Source: an uncultured Paracoccaceae bacterium (lineage in GTDB: Bacteria > Pseudomonadota > Alphaproteobacteria > Rhodobacterales > Rhodobacteraceae). Taken from it: DNA of 64,000 nucleotides. The notes under the pieces are model-generated. The model did no database searches and was not told the DNA's origin. It was given only the letters and a program-made list of their open reading frames with translations. The position numbers and the translations under genes were made by a program. The DNA lies in the NCBI GenBank assembly GCA_947502145.1, contig CANMYO010000001.1:1543501-1607500 (forward strand), in the 5' to 3' direction. The stretch's first letter is position 1. The number at the start of each line of letters is the position of its first letter. Of the stretch, positions 25,893 to 33,491 are shown piece after piece.

Positions 25893-26205
25893 GCTCTGCG
25901 TCGAGGAACCGTTCGAAAGCATCCAGGTCGATGCCATCCAGCTGACCAAATGCCTTCATCCAGACACTGGCGTCGCGTAGGGCATCCGGTTCCAGTTTGC
26001 ACCATTTTACGCGCCCACGCTTTTCCTGCGAAATCAGGCCGGCGGCGGTCAGAACCCCAAGGTGTTTGGACACCGCCGCAAGCGACATATCGAAAGGATC
26101 AGCCACGTCCGTGACAGCCATGTCGTCCTCGAGCAGCATTGCAAGGATCGCCCGGCGGGTTGGATCAGCAAGGGCGGCAAAGGTGGTATCAAGCCGGTCG
26201 GTCAT
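25876..26205 (-). CDS. ArsR-family winged-helix regulator
   Basis: A 109-residue regulator: MTDRLDTTFAALADPTRRAILAML, then the recognition helix AAVSKHLGVLTAAGLIS and wing KRGRVKWCKLEPDALRDAS. The DPTRRAIL plus AVSKHL pattern belongs to the ArsR subgroup often paired with SRPBCC proteins. It lacks the paired cysteines of metal sensors apart from one Cys in the wing, so metal sensing is doubtful. The longer frame to 26307 has a less likely start. It stands alone on the minus strand, with its 3' end overlapping the DMT gene. Confidence 0.87.
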   Translation of the reverse strand: MTDRLDTTFAALADPTRRAILAMLLEDDMAVTDVADPFDMSLAAVSKHLGVLTAAGLISQEKRGRVKWCKLEPDALRDASVWMKAFGQLDGIDLDAFERFLDAELKPSA

Positions 26206-26237
26206 AACGGTGATTAAGCGGGTCTGCCGTGAAACGT

Positions 26238-26251
26238 CAACCAGTTGGTTG
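26238..26251 (-). promoter_or_regulatory. Possible ArsR operator
   Basis: CAACC-AGTT-GGTTG is a perfect 5-bp-arm dyad, 33 bases upstream of the ArsR start. ArsR-type repressors commonly bind such short dyads in their own promoters. This rests on position and symmetry only. Confidence 0.35.
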
Positions 26252-26415
26252 AATATCAGGCGGCGTCGCACGGGCGGGATTTTCCCGGTTTTCACCGTCA
26301 CGCGCATGCGTGAATATCATTTATTTCCAACCGGTTGTGCGGTCGTTGAGGTCGACTTGACTCATGACCCGGTCACCCATAGACCTTGCCCAACTTCGCA
26401 AGGGGGCGATTGCCC

Positions 26416-26766
26416 GTGTCCGATGACCAGAAACCCGCCGACGATGCCGCCAGACTGGCGGCGCTAGAGGCAAAACTGGCTGCGCGGCGCAAGGCACCCG
26501 AGGTCAAAAACCATAGCGAGGAACACTACTCTCAGGCGCAGCTTGCCTGGCGAATGGTGATCGAATTAGTGGCCGGTCTCGCGATCGGTTTTGGCATTGG
26601 ATACGGGCTGGACAGCCTGTTCGGGACCACCCCGATTTTTCTGGTGCTGTTTATCTTCTTTGGCCTCGCGGCCGGTGTGAAAACCATGCTGCGATCCGCC
26701 CAAGAGGTGCAACGCAAGCAGCTGGAAGCATCCAGCGAACAAGAGGGCGAACAACGTGGCGACTGA
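26416..26766 (+). CDS. atpI: ATP synthase accessory subunit I
   Basis: A 116-residue membrane protein. A charged N-terminal segment with coiled-coil character (residues 10-45) precedes two membrane helices: [19 protein letters not shown] and the segment from [15 protein letters not shown]. AtpI helps assemble the c-ring of F0. The GTG at 26416 follows AGGGGG and gives [10 protein letters not shown]; a TTG upstream is less likely. It overlaps atpB by 11 bases and is the first gene of the F0 operon. Confidence 0.88.
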   Translation: MSDDQKPADDAARLAALEAKLAARRKAPEVKNHSEEHYSQAQLAWRMVIELVAGLAIGFGIGYGLDSLFGTTPIFLVLFIFFGLAAGVKTMLRSAQEVQRKQLEASSEQEGEQRGD

Positions 26767-27508
26767 AGAGCATTCCGAAGGCGGTCTTGTCTTCCACCCG
26801 CTGGACCAGTTCATCGTAAAACCATTGTTCGGGGACGGACCCGTGCATTGGTATACCCCAACAAACGTGACATTGTGGATGGGTCTGGCGATCCTCGCGA
26901 TTATTGCGATCTTTGTGCTGGGCAGCCGTGGCCGCGCCACGATCCCCACCCGCATGCAATCCATCGGCGAACTGATCTACGGCTTTATCTACAAGATGGT
27001 TGAGGACGTGACCGGCAAGGACGGGGTCAAGTATTTCCCCTATATCATGACCTTGTTCGTGTTCATCCTGTTTGCCAATTACCTTGCCCTGCTGCCGATG
27101 TCCTATTCGGCAACGTCAATGATCGCTGTCACCGCGGTCATGGGCTTTGGCGTTTTCATCGCGGTCACGGTCCTGGGGTTCGTTCTGAACGGCCCGGCCT
27201 TCCTTGGCTTGTTCTGGATGAAGGACGCACCTGCGATCCTGCGTCCGATCATCGCCGTGATCGAGGTCATTTCCTACTTCGTGCGCCCGGTCAGCCACTC
27301 CATTCGTTTGGCGGGTAACATCATGGCCGGCCACGCGGTTATCAAAGTTTTCGCAGGCTTCGCAGCGCTGACCATCGTGTCACCCGTCGCGATCCTTGGC
27401 ATCACCGCGATTTACGGGCTTGAAGTGCTCGTCGCCGGTATCCAGGCCTACGTATTCACCATTCTGACCTGTGTGTATCTGAAAGATGCGCTGCATCCTG
27501 CACACTAA
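26756..27508 (+). CDS. atpB: ATP synthase F0 subunit a
   Basis: A 250-residue inner-membrane subunit that forms the proton half-channels next to the c-ring. The key helix [22 protein letters not shown] holds the essential Arg near residue 183, and [26 protein letters not shown] closes the protein. GTG is the start (GTG GCG ACT GAA), preceded by GAGGGCGAA. It follows atpI with an 11-base overlap and precedes atpE by 44 bases. Confidence 0.96.
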   Translation: MATEEHSEGGLVFHPLDQFIVKPLFGDGPVHWYTPTNVTLWMGLAILAIIAIFVLGSRGRATIPTRMQSIGELIYGFIYKMVEDVTGKDGVKYFPYIMTLFVFILFANYLALLPMSYSATSMIAVTAVMGFGVFIAVTVLGFVLNGPAFLGLFWMKDAPAILRPIIAVIEVISYFVRPVSHSIRLAGNIMAGHAVIKVFAGFAALTIVSPVAILGITAIYGLEVLVAGIQAYVFTILTCVYLKDALHPAH

Positions 27509-27552
27509 CCTGAACACCCACTACTCAAATTCCATCGTAAGGAGATAAAATC

Positions 27553-27777
27553 ATGGAAGGCGAACTCGCACACATCGGCGCTGGCCTGGCTGCAATCGGT
27601 TCCGGCGCTGCCGCTATCGGTGTTGGTACTGTTGCTGGCAACTACCTCGCAGGCGCTCTGCGTAACCCATCTGCTGCTGCGTCGCAGACAGCAACATTGT
27701 TCATCGGCCTCGCATTTGCAGAAGCTCTGGGGATCTTCGCATTCCTCGTCTCGCTTCTGCTGATGTTCGCAGTCTAA
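27553..27777 (+). CDS. atpE: ATP synthase F0 subunit c
   Basis: A 74-residue proteolipid. Two membrane helices surround a polar loop with RNPSAA; the proton-carrying acid is the Glu in [23 protein letters not shown] near residue 59. Helix 1 shows the GxGxGxG-like packing pattern ([22 protein letters not shown]). A strong AAGGAG site precedes the ATG. A stable hairpin follows, in keeping with c being the most abundant F0 subunit. Confidence 0.97.
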   Translation: MEGELAHIGAGLAAIGSGAAAIGVGTVAGNYLAGALRNPSAAASQTATLFIGLAFAEALGIFAFLVSLLLMFAV

Positions 27778-27798
27778 GAACAACCCATATCCTTACGG

Positions 27799-27830
27799 CT
27801 GGCGGGGGCGGACGAACCTGCCCCTGCCAG
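27799..27830 (+). repeat. Intercistronic hairpin after atpE
   Basis: An 11-bp stem, CTGGCGGGGGC against GCCCCTGCCAG with one G-U pair, encloses a 10-base loop. It lies 21 bases after the atpE stop and has no T-run. Such structures downstream of atpE fit the need for about ten c subunits per complex by protecting upstream mRNA. The function is inferred. Confidence 0.55.
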
Positions 27831-27858
27831 TAAAACCAAAGGTTATCCGGGGGCCATC

Positions 27859-28407
27859 ATGGCAACAGAAACAACAGAACACGCCGTAGGGGCCTGCGTC
27901 GACGGGGGCGGAACCGCCATCGGGATGCCGCAGCTTTGTGCGGACTGGATGCCGAACCAGATTTTCTGGCTCGTGGTGTCGCTGATCGTGATCTATTTCA
28001 TCATGTCGCGCATTGCCTTGCCGCGCATTGGTGCCGTGCTGGCCGAACGGTCTGGCACGATTACGAACGATTTGGCGGCCGCCGAAGAACTGAAGCTGAA
28101 AGCTGTTGAAGCCGAAGCCGCCTATGAAAAGGCGCTGGCGGATGCGCGCAGCGAGGCTGCAAAGATCGTGGCTGAAGCCGGGTCCGAAATTCAGGCCGAA
28201 CTGGACGCAGAGCTTGCAAAGGCTGATGCGGAGATTTCGGCACAGACCGCTGAAAGCGAAAAGGCAATTGCCGAAATTCGCGACAGCGCCGCTGCAAACG
28301 TCAAGGACGTTGCCAAGGATGTCACCAAGGCGCTTGTCGCTGCGATGGGTGGCAAGGCGGATGCAAAATCCGTGAACGCGGCCGTCACAGCAAAGATGAA
28401 GGGATAA
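27859..28407 (+). CDS. atpF': ATP synthase F0 subunit b-prime
   Basis: A 182-residue stator subunit (b', also called AtpX or AtpG). A short N-terminal segment leads to one membrane helix, [22 protein letters not shown] (about residues 35-56), and then a long amphipathic coiled coil rich in Ala and Glu. It pairs with b to form the heterodimeric peripheral stalk found in alphaproteobacteria and phototrophs. It precedes atpF by 5 bases. The Cys-containing N-terminus is extended compared with b. Confidence 0.93.
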   Translation: MATETTEHAVGACVDGGGTAIGMPQLCADWMPNQIFWLVVSLIVIYFIMSRIALPRIGAVLAERSGTITNDLAAAEELKLKAVEAEAAYEKALADARSEAAKIVAEAGSEIQAELDAELAKADAEISAQTAESEKAIAEIRDSAAANVKDVAKDVTKALVAAMGGKADAKSVNAAVTAKMKG

Positions 28408-28412
28408 GAGCG

Positions 28413-28967
28413 ATGCGTTTTCTGACCCCATTGTTCATCGTCGCGGCCTCGCCCGCATTTGCGGCAAGCGGCCCATTTGTATCACTTGGCAATACCGACT
28501 TTGTCGTGCTGATCGCTTTCCTGATCTTCGTCGGGATCCTGCTGTATTTCAAAGTGCCTTCAAAAGTTGGCGAAATGCTGGATGGCCGGTCCGCGAGCAT
28601 CAAGTCGGAACTTGATGAAGCGCGCGCCCTGCGTGAAGAAGCACAGTCTTTGTTGGCCTCTTATGAGCGCAAGCAAAAAGAAGTGCAGGAGCAGGCCGAT
28701 CGGATCGTGTCGTCTGCCAAAGACGAAGCCGCACGCGCTGCGGAAGCTGCGAAAGAGGATATCAAGTCTTCGGTCGCGCGCCGCCTGGCAGCCGCAGAGG
28801 ACCAGATTGCAAGCGCGCAGGCTGCCGCAATCAAAGAGGTCAAGGATCAGGCTGTGAATGTTGCCATTGGTGCCGCAAAGGACGTGATGGCCAAGCAGAT
28901 GGACGACGCGGCATCTGCCGCGATGATTGAAGACGCCATTGATGCGGTCAAGACCAAGCTGCACTAA
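28413..28967 (+). CDS. atpF: ATP synthase F0 subunit b
   Basis: A 184-residue stator subunit. A hydrophobic N-terminus (MRFLTPLFIVAASPAFAAS) resembles a signal peptide and precedes the membrane helix FVVLIAFLIFVGILLYFKVP; a long coiled coil with regular Ala, Glu and Arg follows. It holds the F1 head still against the rotor. It is the last gene of the operon. The F1 genes are absent here, which matches the split F0/F1 operons of alphaproteobacteria. Confidence 0.93.
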   Translation: MRFLTPLFIVAASPAFAASGPFVSLGNTDFVVLIAFLIFVGILLYFKVPSKVGEMLDGRSASIKSELDEARALREEAQSLLASYERKQKEVQEQADRIVSSAKDEAARAAEAAKEDIKSSVARRLAAAEDQIASAQAAAIKEVKDQAVNVAIGAAKDVMAKQMDDAASAAMIEDAIDAVKTKLH

Positions 28968-28991
28968 TCCAGCGATAATCCAATCGAGGGG

Positions 28992-29019
28992 GCCCGGCAC
29001 GTAAGTGACCGGGCTTTTT
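28992..29019 (+). terminator. Rho-independent terminator of the F0 operon
   Basis: GCCCGG-CAC / GTG-A-CCGGGC with a GTAA loop is followed by TTTTT, 24 bases after the atpF stop. It closes the atpI-B-E-F'-F transcript. Confidence 0.9.
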
Positions 29020-29028
29020 CATGTGTGA

Positions 29029-29072
29029 TTGACATATCTGCGGATGTTGGTAATTTCAGAGTTACCGTAACT
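29029..29072 (+). promoter_or_regulatory. Promoter and operator of the ArsR/SRPBCC operon
   Basis: TTGACA (29029-29034) and TAATTT (29051-29056) are spaced 16 bases apart. The perfect dyad AGTTAC-C-GTAACT (29060-29072) covers the expected transcription start, and further GGTAA half-sites lie at 29049-29053 and 29077-29081. This fits autorepression by the ArsR protein encoded 14 bases downstream. Motifs are seen; binding is inferred. Confidence 0.6.
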
Positions 29073-29085
29073 TGCAGGTAACGCA

Positions 29086-29427
29086 ATGCAACCCGCGCAA
29101 TCCCCCCATCCGCAGACCGCCGCGCTGGACGCGCTGGGCAATGCGGTGCGGCGCGATATCGTGCAGCAACTTGCGATCAAGCCGACAACAGCAGGGGCGC
29201 TGGCCGATCGCATGCCGATCAGCCGCCCGGCTGTGTCAAAACATCTCAGGGTTTTGCAGGACGCAGGGTTGATCAGCCATGTCCCTCAGGGCACCCGGAA
29301 TGTCTATCAGCTTGAGAAAAAGGGCTTTGACGCGGCGCGGGGCTGGCTTGACAGTTTCTGGTCCGACGCCTTGACCCGATTTCGCATGGTCGCAGAAAAC
29401 ACCGACCCAGAGGCCCGAGATGAGTGA
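29086..29427 (+). CDS. ArsR-family regulator paired with an SRPBCC protein
   Basis: A 113-residue winged-helix regulator: LDALGNAVRRDIVQQLAIKPTTAGALADRMPISRPAVSKHLRVLQDAG, wing HVPQGTRNVYQLEKKGFDAARGWLDSFW. No metal-binding cysteines are present. The PAVSKHLRVL helix plus a downstream AHSA1-type gene is a widespread pairing in which the regulator controls the operon. It overlaps the SRPBCC gene by 8 bases. Confidence 0.9.
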   Translation: MQPAQSPHPQTAALDALGNAVRRDIVQQLAIKPTTAGALADRMPISRPAVSKHLRVLQDAGLISHVPQGTRNVYQLEKKGFDAARGWLDSFWSDALTRFRMVAENTDPEARDE

Positions 29428-29866
29428 ACCTTTGCGCCAATCCATGCGGGTGCGCTGTTCGCCTGACCACGCCTATGACGTCTTTACCAACCGCGTTGAC
29501 CTGTGGTGGCCGCCGACACATCGCAAATTCGAAACCTCGACCTTGACGCTGGAACCTCGACCCGGCGGACGGTTTTTTGAAACCTCTGATGCCGGTGAAG
29601 AGGCCGTGCTGGGCGAGGTGCTGACCTGCGATCCGCCGCGCAAGATCACCTATACGTGGCATCCCGGCAAGATCAGCGGCCCCACCCATGTTGAGGTCAC
29701 GTTCCTGCCCGAGGGGACAGAAACGGTGGTCAATATCCTTCACAGCGAGGGCAACAGCGCATTGGGCAGGCACTGGTCAGAGCGGGTTGCCCTGTTCACC
29801 AAGGGTTGGGGCATTGTCCTGCCTGCCTTTGCCGCATGCGCCGAGGCATCGGCCAAATCATCCTGA
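29420..29866 (+). CDS. SRPBCC (AHSA1-like) domain protein
   Basis: A 148-residue START/SRPBCC-fold protein. RVRCSPDHAYDVFTNRVDLWWPPTHRKFE opens the helix-grip fold, RPGGRFFETSDAGEEAVLGEVLTCDPPRKITYTW lines the cavity, and HWSERVALFTKGWGIVLPAFAACAE is the long C-terminal helix. The domain binds hydrophobic ligands; specific activity is unknown. It is co-transcribed with the ArsR gene and probably with the DUF1761 gene 20 bases on. Confidence 0.88.
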   Translation: MSEPLRQSMRVRCSPDHAYDVFTNRVDLWWPPTHRKFETSTLTLEPRPGGRFFETSDAGEEAVLGEVLTCDPPRKITYTWHPGKISGPTHVEVTFLPEGTETVVNILHSEGNSALGRHWSERVALFTKGWGIVLPAFAACAEASAKSS

Positions 29867-29886
29867 AACCATTGAAAGAAAAAGCA

Positions 29887-30303
29887 ATGTCCAACATGTC
29901 CTTTAGCGACCTTAACTGGCTGGCGATTCTGGCCTGCGTGATCATTGGTCAAATTGTCCTGACAGTCTGGTTTGCAGTGATCTTCAAACAGCCATGGGCC
30001 GAGGCCTATGGCGTTGATGATCCTGCACAACATACCAGGGAGGTCCCCGGATATACCTATGGGGTCGGGTTGGCCTGCATGTTCTTGCTGACGCTGGGTC
30101 TGGCGCTGTTCCAGTCAGCCATGGGCGTGAGAGGCGTTGGCGCCGGGATTGGGTTCGGCGTTGCCGTTGCGCTGTTCTTTTGTGTCGCGACAGCCTTGCC
30201 CGGCTATGCGTTTCTGCGGCGCTGGTCGGCGGGCAAACTGGCGATTGCGAGCCAATGCGTCGTCATCCTGGTCTTGTCGACCATTCTCGCGGCCTGGCCA
30301 TAG
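29887..30303 (+). CDS. DUF1761-type small membrane protein
   Basis: A 138-residue protein with four predicted membrane helices (about residues 10-30, 55-75, 83-103, 115-135). It begins MSNMSFSDLNWLAILACVIIGQ and includes WFAVIFKQPWAEAYG, text typical of DUF1761. It is third in the ArsR-SRPBCC operon, which suggests a shared role in the unknown response. The ATG at 29887 is preferred over an upstream start inside the SRPBCC gene. Function is unknown. Confidence 0.75.
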   Translation: MSNMSFSDLNWLAILACVIIGQIVLTVWFAVIFKQPWAEAYGVDDPAQHTREVPGYTYGVGLACMFLLTLGLALFQSAMGVRGVGAGIGFGVAVALFFCVATALPGYAFLRRWSAGKLAIASQCVVILVLSTILAAWP

Positions 30304-30305
30304 CG

Positions 30306-31073
30306 CTAGCGTCTGGTTTCAATTTCAAAGCGTTTGCGGGCGAAGATTTCGTTTTCGTCCGCTTTCTTTTGCCCAAACAGTGACTCTTCAACAAAGGTGA
30401 GATGCGCCTCAACCGCGGCGCGGGCGCCAGCGGGATCACGCGACTGCAAGGCCTCGTTGATATCGCGGTGCTGATCAAGGATCTGGTCGCGGGTCAGGCG
30501 CTGTTTGAACATGACCGACCGGTTGTAGAAAACACCCTCGCGCAGCAGTTCATACATGGAACGCATCATATGCAGCATGATGACGTTGTGGCTTGCCTCG
30601 ATGATGGCAAGGTGAAAGTCCGCGTCAAGATGCGCCTCATCGGCGGGATTTCGTTTCTGGTGCGCAGCTTCCATCTTGGCAAAAACCTCTGCAATCACCG
30701 CAAGGTCGGTATCAGAGGCCACCCGGGCTGCACGTTCCGCGGCCAGACCCTCCATGTCGCGGCGAAAGCTGATGTAGTCAATAACAGCCGCATCATGGGA
30801 CGAAAACAGTTTGACCAATGCCGGGGCGAAGGCGCTGCCCAGAACATCGGCAACAAAGACACCCGCACCGGCCCGTGATGCGAGCAATTCACGGTCCTGC
30901 AAATCTGCAAGCGCTTCGCGCAGGGAAGGGCGCGAGACGCCCATGCGTTCAGAAAGTTCCCGTTCTGAGGGCAGGCGTTCACCCGGGCGCAGGATGCCGC
31001 GCAGAATCAATTCTTCGATCTGGCGCACAACGCCATGGGACAGTTTTTCCTGTGTGACAGGTTCAAATGGCAT
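30306..31073 (-). CDS. GntR/FadR-family regulator, probable glycolate-operon repressor
   Basis: A 255-residue FadR-subfamily regulator. The N-terminal winged helix (residues 10-75) has GERLPSERELSERMGVSRPSLREALADLQDRELL. The C-terminal FCD domain carries the metal-binding pattern with EAHLDADFHLAIIEASHN, and later AAVEAHLTFVEESL. FadR-type proteins such as GlcC, LldR and PdhR sense small carboxylic acids. Its own promoter has a TTGGT-N11-ACCAA dyad over the -10 box, and the same dyad occurs over the -10 box of glcDEF at 48811-48833. That makes it the best candidate regulator of glycolate oxidation here. The neighbouring genes are unrelated. Confidence 0.9.
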   Translation of the reverse strand: MPFEPVTQEKLSHGVVRQIEELILRGILRPGERLPSERELSERMGVSRPSLREALADLQDRELLASRAGAGVFVADVLGSAFAPALVKLFSSHDAAVIDYISFRRDMEGLAAERAARVASDTDLAVIAEVFAKMEAAHQKRNPADEAHLDADFHLAIIEASHNVIMLHMMRSMYELLREGVFYNRSVMFKQRLTRDQILDQHRDINEALQSRDPAGARAAVEAHLTFVEESLFGQKKADENEIFARKRFEIETRR

Positions 31074-31088
31074 GGGTCGTCCTTTGTA

Positions 31089-31125
31089 TTGGTCAAATTA
31101 TATGACCAAGCATAGGAACTCACAA
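31089..31125 (-). promoter_or_regulatory. Promoter and operator of the GntR regulator gene
   Basis: On the minus strand TTGTGA (31120-31125) and TATAAT (31097-31102) are 17 bases apart, a near-consensus sigma-70 promoter. TTGGTCA-N7-TGACCAA (31089-31109), a perfect dyad, is centred on the -10 box, 15 bases before the start codon. Binding there should block RNA polymerase, so the gene is probably autorepressed. Confidence 0.75.
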
Positions 31126-31127
31126 AC

Positions 31128-31156
31128 GAAAAAGGGGCCGCTGCAGCGACCCCTTT
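31128..31156 (-). terminator. Rho-independent terminator of the OmpA-like gene
   Basis: On the minus strand AAAGGGG-TCGCTGCAGCGG-CCCCTTT is followed by further T residues, about 20 bases after the OmpA-like stop. It separates that gene from the GntR promoter immediately beyond. Confidence 0.85.
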
Positions 31157-31174
31157 GATGGCAGATCCAGAAGA

Positions 31175-31828
31175 TCAGCTTGGCGTGATGACCACCTCGA
31201 CGCGGCGGTTCTGCTGACGCCCCTCGGGCGTGAGGTTGGTTGCAACAGGCGCGTCTTCGCCCCGTCCGACAGAGCGGATGCGTGCGGGTGACACACCGGC
31301 GTTGATCAGGATCGACGTCACGGACTGGGCCCGACGTTGGCTGAGGTCAAAGTTGAACGCAGCATCCCCGACGTTGTCGGTATGGCCGATCACGTTGACG
31401 GTGGTATTCGGGTAACGCTGAAGCGAGTTGGCGAGCGTAAAGAGGTTGCTTTGCGCTCCACCGGAGACGGTGGTCGAATTGGTTGCGAACAGAATGTCCT
31501 GCGGCAGCGTGACGGTCAGGTTGTTGCCGTTGTTGACGATGCCAACGTTCCCACCCAGCGCCTGGCGCAACTCTTCTTCCTGTTTGTCAAGATTGGAGCC
31601 GATAGCACCACCAATGCCAGCGCCAAGGGCGGCACCGATCACCGCCTGCTGGCGCCGCTCGCGCTTTGTGTCGCCGGTCGCGGCCCCCAGTAATGCACCA
31701 AGGCCAGCGCCGATGGCAGCACCCTGCCGTGTATTCTGGTTGTCATTTGGGCCACCGGTGCCGGCGCAAGCAGTGGTCAGTGCCAGTGCAGATGCTGCGA
31801 CAATAAGATTGATCCGAGAGAGTGTCAT
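31175..31828 (-). CDS. OmpA-family lipoprotein with glycine-zipper domain
   Basis: A 217-residue envelope protein. The signal peptide ends in a lipobox (ALTTAC, Cys near residue 21), so it is probably an outer-membrane lipoprotein. A glycine zipper (GAAIGAGLGALLGAATG and GAALGAGIGGAIGSNL) occupies residues 36-80. The C-terminal OmpA domain (about residues 105-215) binds peptidoglycan and contains NVIGHTDNVGDAAFNFDLSQRRAQSV, with the conserved Asp and Arg. It likely links outer membrane and cell wall, like YiaD or Pal-type proteins. It is a single-gene transcript. Confidence 0.93.
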   Translation of the reverse strand: MTLSRINLIVAASALALTTACAGTGGPNDNQNTRQGAAIGAGLGALLGAATGDTKRERRQQAVIGAALGAGIGGAIGSNLDKQEEELRQALGGNVGIVNNGNNLTVTLPQDILFATNSTTVSGGAQSNLFTLANSLQRYPNTTVNVIGHTDNVGDAAFNFDLSQRRAQSVTSILINAGVSPARIRSVGRGEDAPVATNLTPEGRQQNRRVEVVITPS

Positions 31829-31949
31829 AAAGAGAGTCCATTCGTAATAGGCGCGGGGTCGCGCGGTTGTTATGGCTTTTATATGACGAAAGGCACCGTG
31901 CTATCCAATAACGCTGAGCCCAATGGCGAAGTTTCGCCGTCCCGAATGG

Positions 31950-32786
31950 TCAGGCGGCTGACTCCGCGCGTGCCGATTCCCAGGCCAGCAACGCCCGTTT
32001 GACCGGAAGGCCCCAGTGATACCGCCCAAGGTCGCCAGATTTGCGCAGAGCACGGTGGCAGGGAATAAGGAATCCAACGGGATTTTTCCCGACGGCCGTG
32101 CCCACAGCGCGCACCGCCTTTGGCTTACCAATGGCCTGCGCGATTTCGGAATAGGTTGTGACCTGACCCGAGGGGATCGAGAGAAGCGCCTCCCACACCT
32201 TGAGCTGGAAGGGCGCGCCGATCATATGCAGGCACGCCTCTCCCTTTGCGGCAAAGGCGGCATCGACCCAAGGCCGCAGCGCCGACGGATTTTCGGTGTA
32301 GGTCGCCTGGGGCCAGCGGGCGGTCAGATCATCCATTGCCGCCTGTTTGCCGTCTTCGGCGGCAAAGGCCAGCCCGCAGATTCCCTTTGACGTACCCATG
32401 ACCAAGGCAGGCCCAAACGGGGTGTCAAACCATCCCCATGAGACCGCGAGCCCCGCGCCCGCACGGGCAAATTCGCCGGGGGTCATGGATTCCCAACGCA
32501 GGAACAGATCATGTAACCGGCCCGATCCTGACAGCCCGACACAATCGGCGGTTTCCAAAGTTGTGAAACGATCCCGCAGCAAAGTCTTGGCGTGGTCCAG
32601 TTGCAAATATTGTTGATAACGTTTCGGGGACACGCCGACCCAAGCGGTAAAGACACGCTGGAAATGTGCCGCGCTCATCTGCATGTCGCGGGCAAGGTCC
32701 GCCAGCGAAACGGGGCCGCTTGCGGCATCAATGGTTTCGATCGCCCTGCGCATGACCTGATAGTGATATGAGTTTTCCTGTTCCAT
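31950..32786 (-). CDS. AraC-type HTH fused to O6-methylguanine-DNA methyltransferase (Ada-like, lacking the zinc domain)
   Basis: A 278-residue fusion. The N-terminal AraC helix-turn-helix is at about residues 10-105 (VSLADLARDMQMSAAHFQRVFTAWVGVSPKRYQQYLQL). The C-terminal methyltransferase has GQVTTYSEIAQAIGKPKAVRAVGTAVGKNP and the acceptor-cysteine motif IPCHRALRKSGDLGRYHWG. It removes methyl from O6-methylguanine by suicide transfer to its Cys. Full Ada proteins also have an N-terminal zinc domain that repairs phosphotriesters and switches on transcription. It is absent here, so methyl-induced regulation cannot work in the standard way. Confidence 0.93.
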   Translation of the reverse strand: MEQENSYHYQVMRRAIETIDAASGPVSLADLARDMQMSAAHFQRVFTAWVGVSPKRYQQYLQLDHAKTLLRDRFTTLETADCVGLSGSGRLHDLFLRWESMTPGEFARAGAGLAVSWGWFDTPFGPALVMGTSKGICGLAFAAEDGKQAAMDDLTARWPQATYTENPSALRPWVDAAFAAKGEACLHMIGAPFQLKVWEALLSIPSGQVTTYSEIAQAIGKPKAVRAVGTAVGKNPVGFLIPCHRALRKSGDLGRYHWGLPVKRALLAWESARAESAA

Positions 32787-32846
32787 GTATCCAACTTAGG
32801 CAGTCAATCCGTTGCAGGCGACCCGATTTTTGCGCATACGGGGTGG

Positions 32847-33491
32847 ATGGCAAAACAGCTTGATTATCACACCATCCGCGAGATCTTTGCCCGCTTTCAA
32901 GCGGCAGAGGCCGAACCCAAGGGCGAACTGGAGCATGTCAACGTCTATACACTGGTCGTGGCGGTCGCCCTGTCGGCGCAGGCGACCGATGCAGGCGTGA
33001 ACAAGGCAACACTGTCCCTGTTTCAGATTGCGGACACGCCCCAGAAAATGCTGGATCTGGGGCTTGAAGGGCTGACAGAGCATATCAAAACCATCGGGCT
33101 GTTTCGTCAGAAGGCCAAGAACGTCATAAAGCTAAGCCAGATTCTGGTGGACGATTATGACGGCGAGGTGCCCAACTCTCGCGCCGCGCTGCAATCGCTG
33201 CCCGGTGTCGGGCGCAAGACGGCCAATGTGGTTCTGAATATGTGGTGGGGGCAACCGGCGCAGGCCGTGGACACCCACATTTTTCGCGTTGGCAATCGGT
33301 CCGGTATTGCGCCCGGCAAGGACGTGAATGCGGTTGAGCGCGCGATCGAGGACCACATTCCCGCAGATTTCCAACTGCACGCGCATCACTGGCTTATCCT
33401 GCATGGGCGCTATACATGCGTCGCCAGAAAACCCAAATGCGCGGCCTGTTTGATCCGCGATCTCTGCGAATTCGAGGACAAGAACTTATGA
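32847..33491 (+). CDS. nth: Endonuclease III
   Basis: A 214-residue bifunctional DNA glycosylase/AP lyase for oxidised pyrimidines. The helix-hairpin-helix LPGVGRKTANVVLN supplies the catalytic Lys, VDTHIFRVGNR the catalytic Asp, and CVARKPKCAACLIRDLC ligates the [4Fe-4S] cluster with the family spacing C-x6-C-x2-C-x5-C. ATG follows GGGGTGG. It overlaps the adenosine kinase gene by 4 bases, so both are on one transcript. Confidence 0.97.
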   Translation: MAKQLDYHTIREIFARFQAAEAEPKGELEHVNVYTLVVAVALSAQATDAGVNKATLSLFQIADTPQKMLDLGLEGLTEHIKTIGLFRQKAKNVIKLSQILVDDYDGEVPNSRAALQSLPGVGRKTANVVLNMWWGQPAQAVDTHIFRVGNRSGIAPGKDVNAVERAIEDHIPADFQLHAHHWLILHGRYTCVARKPKCAACLIRDLCEFEDKNL

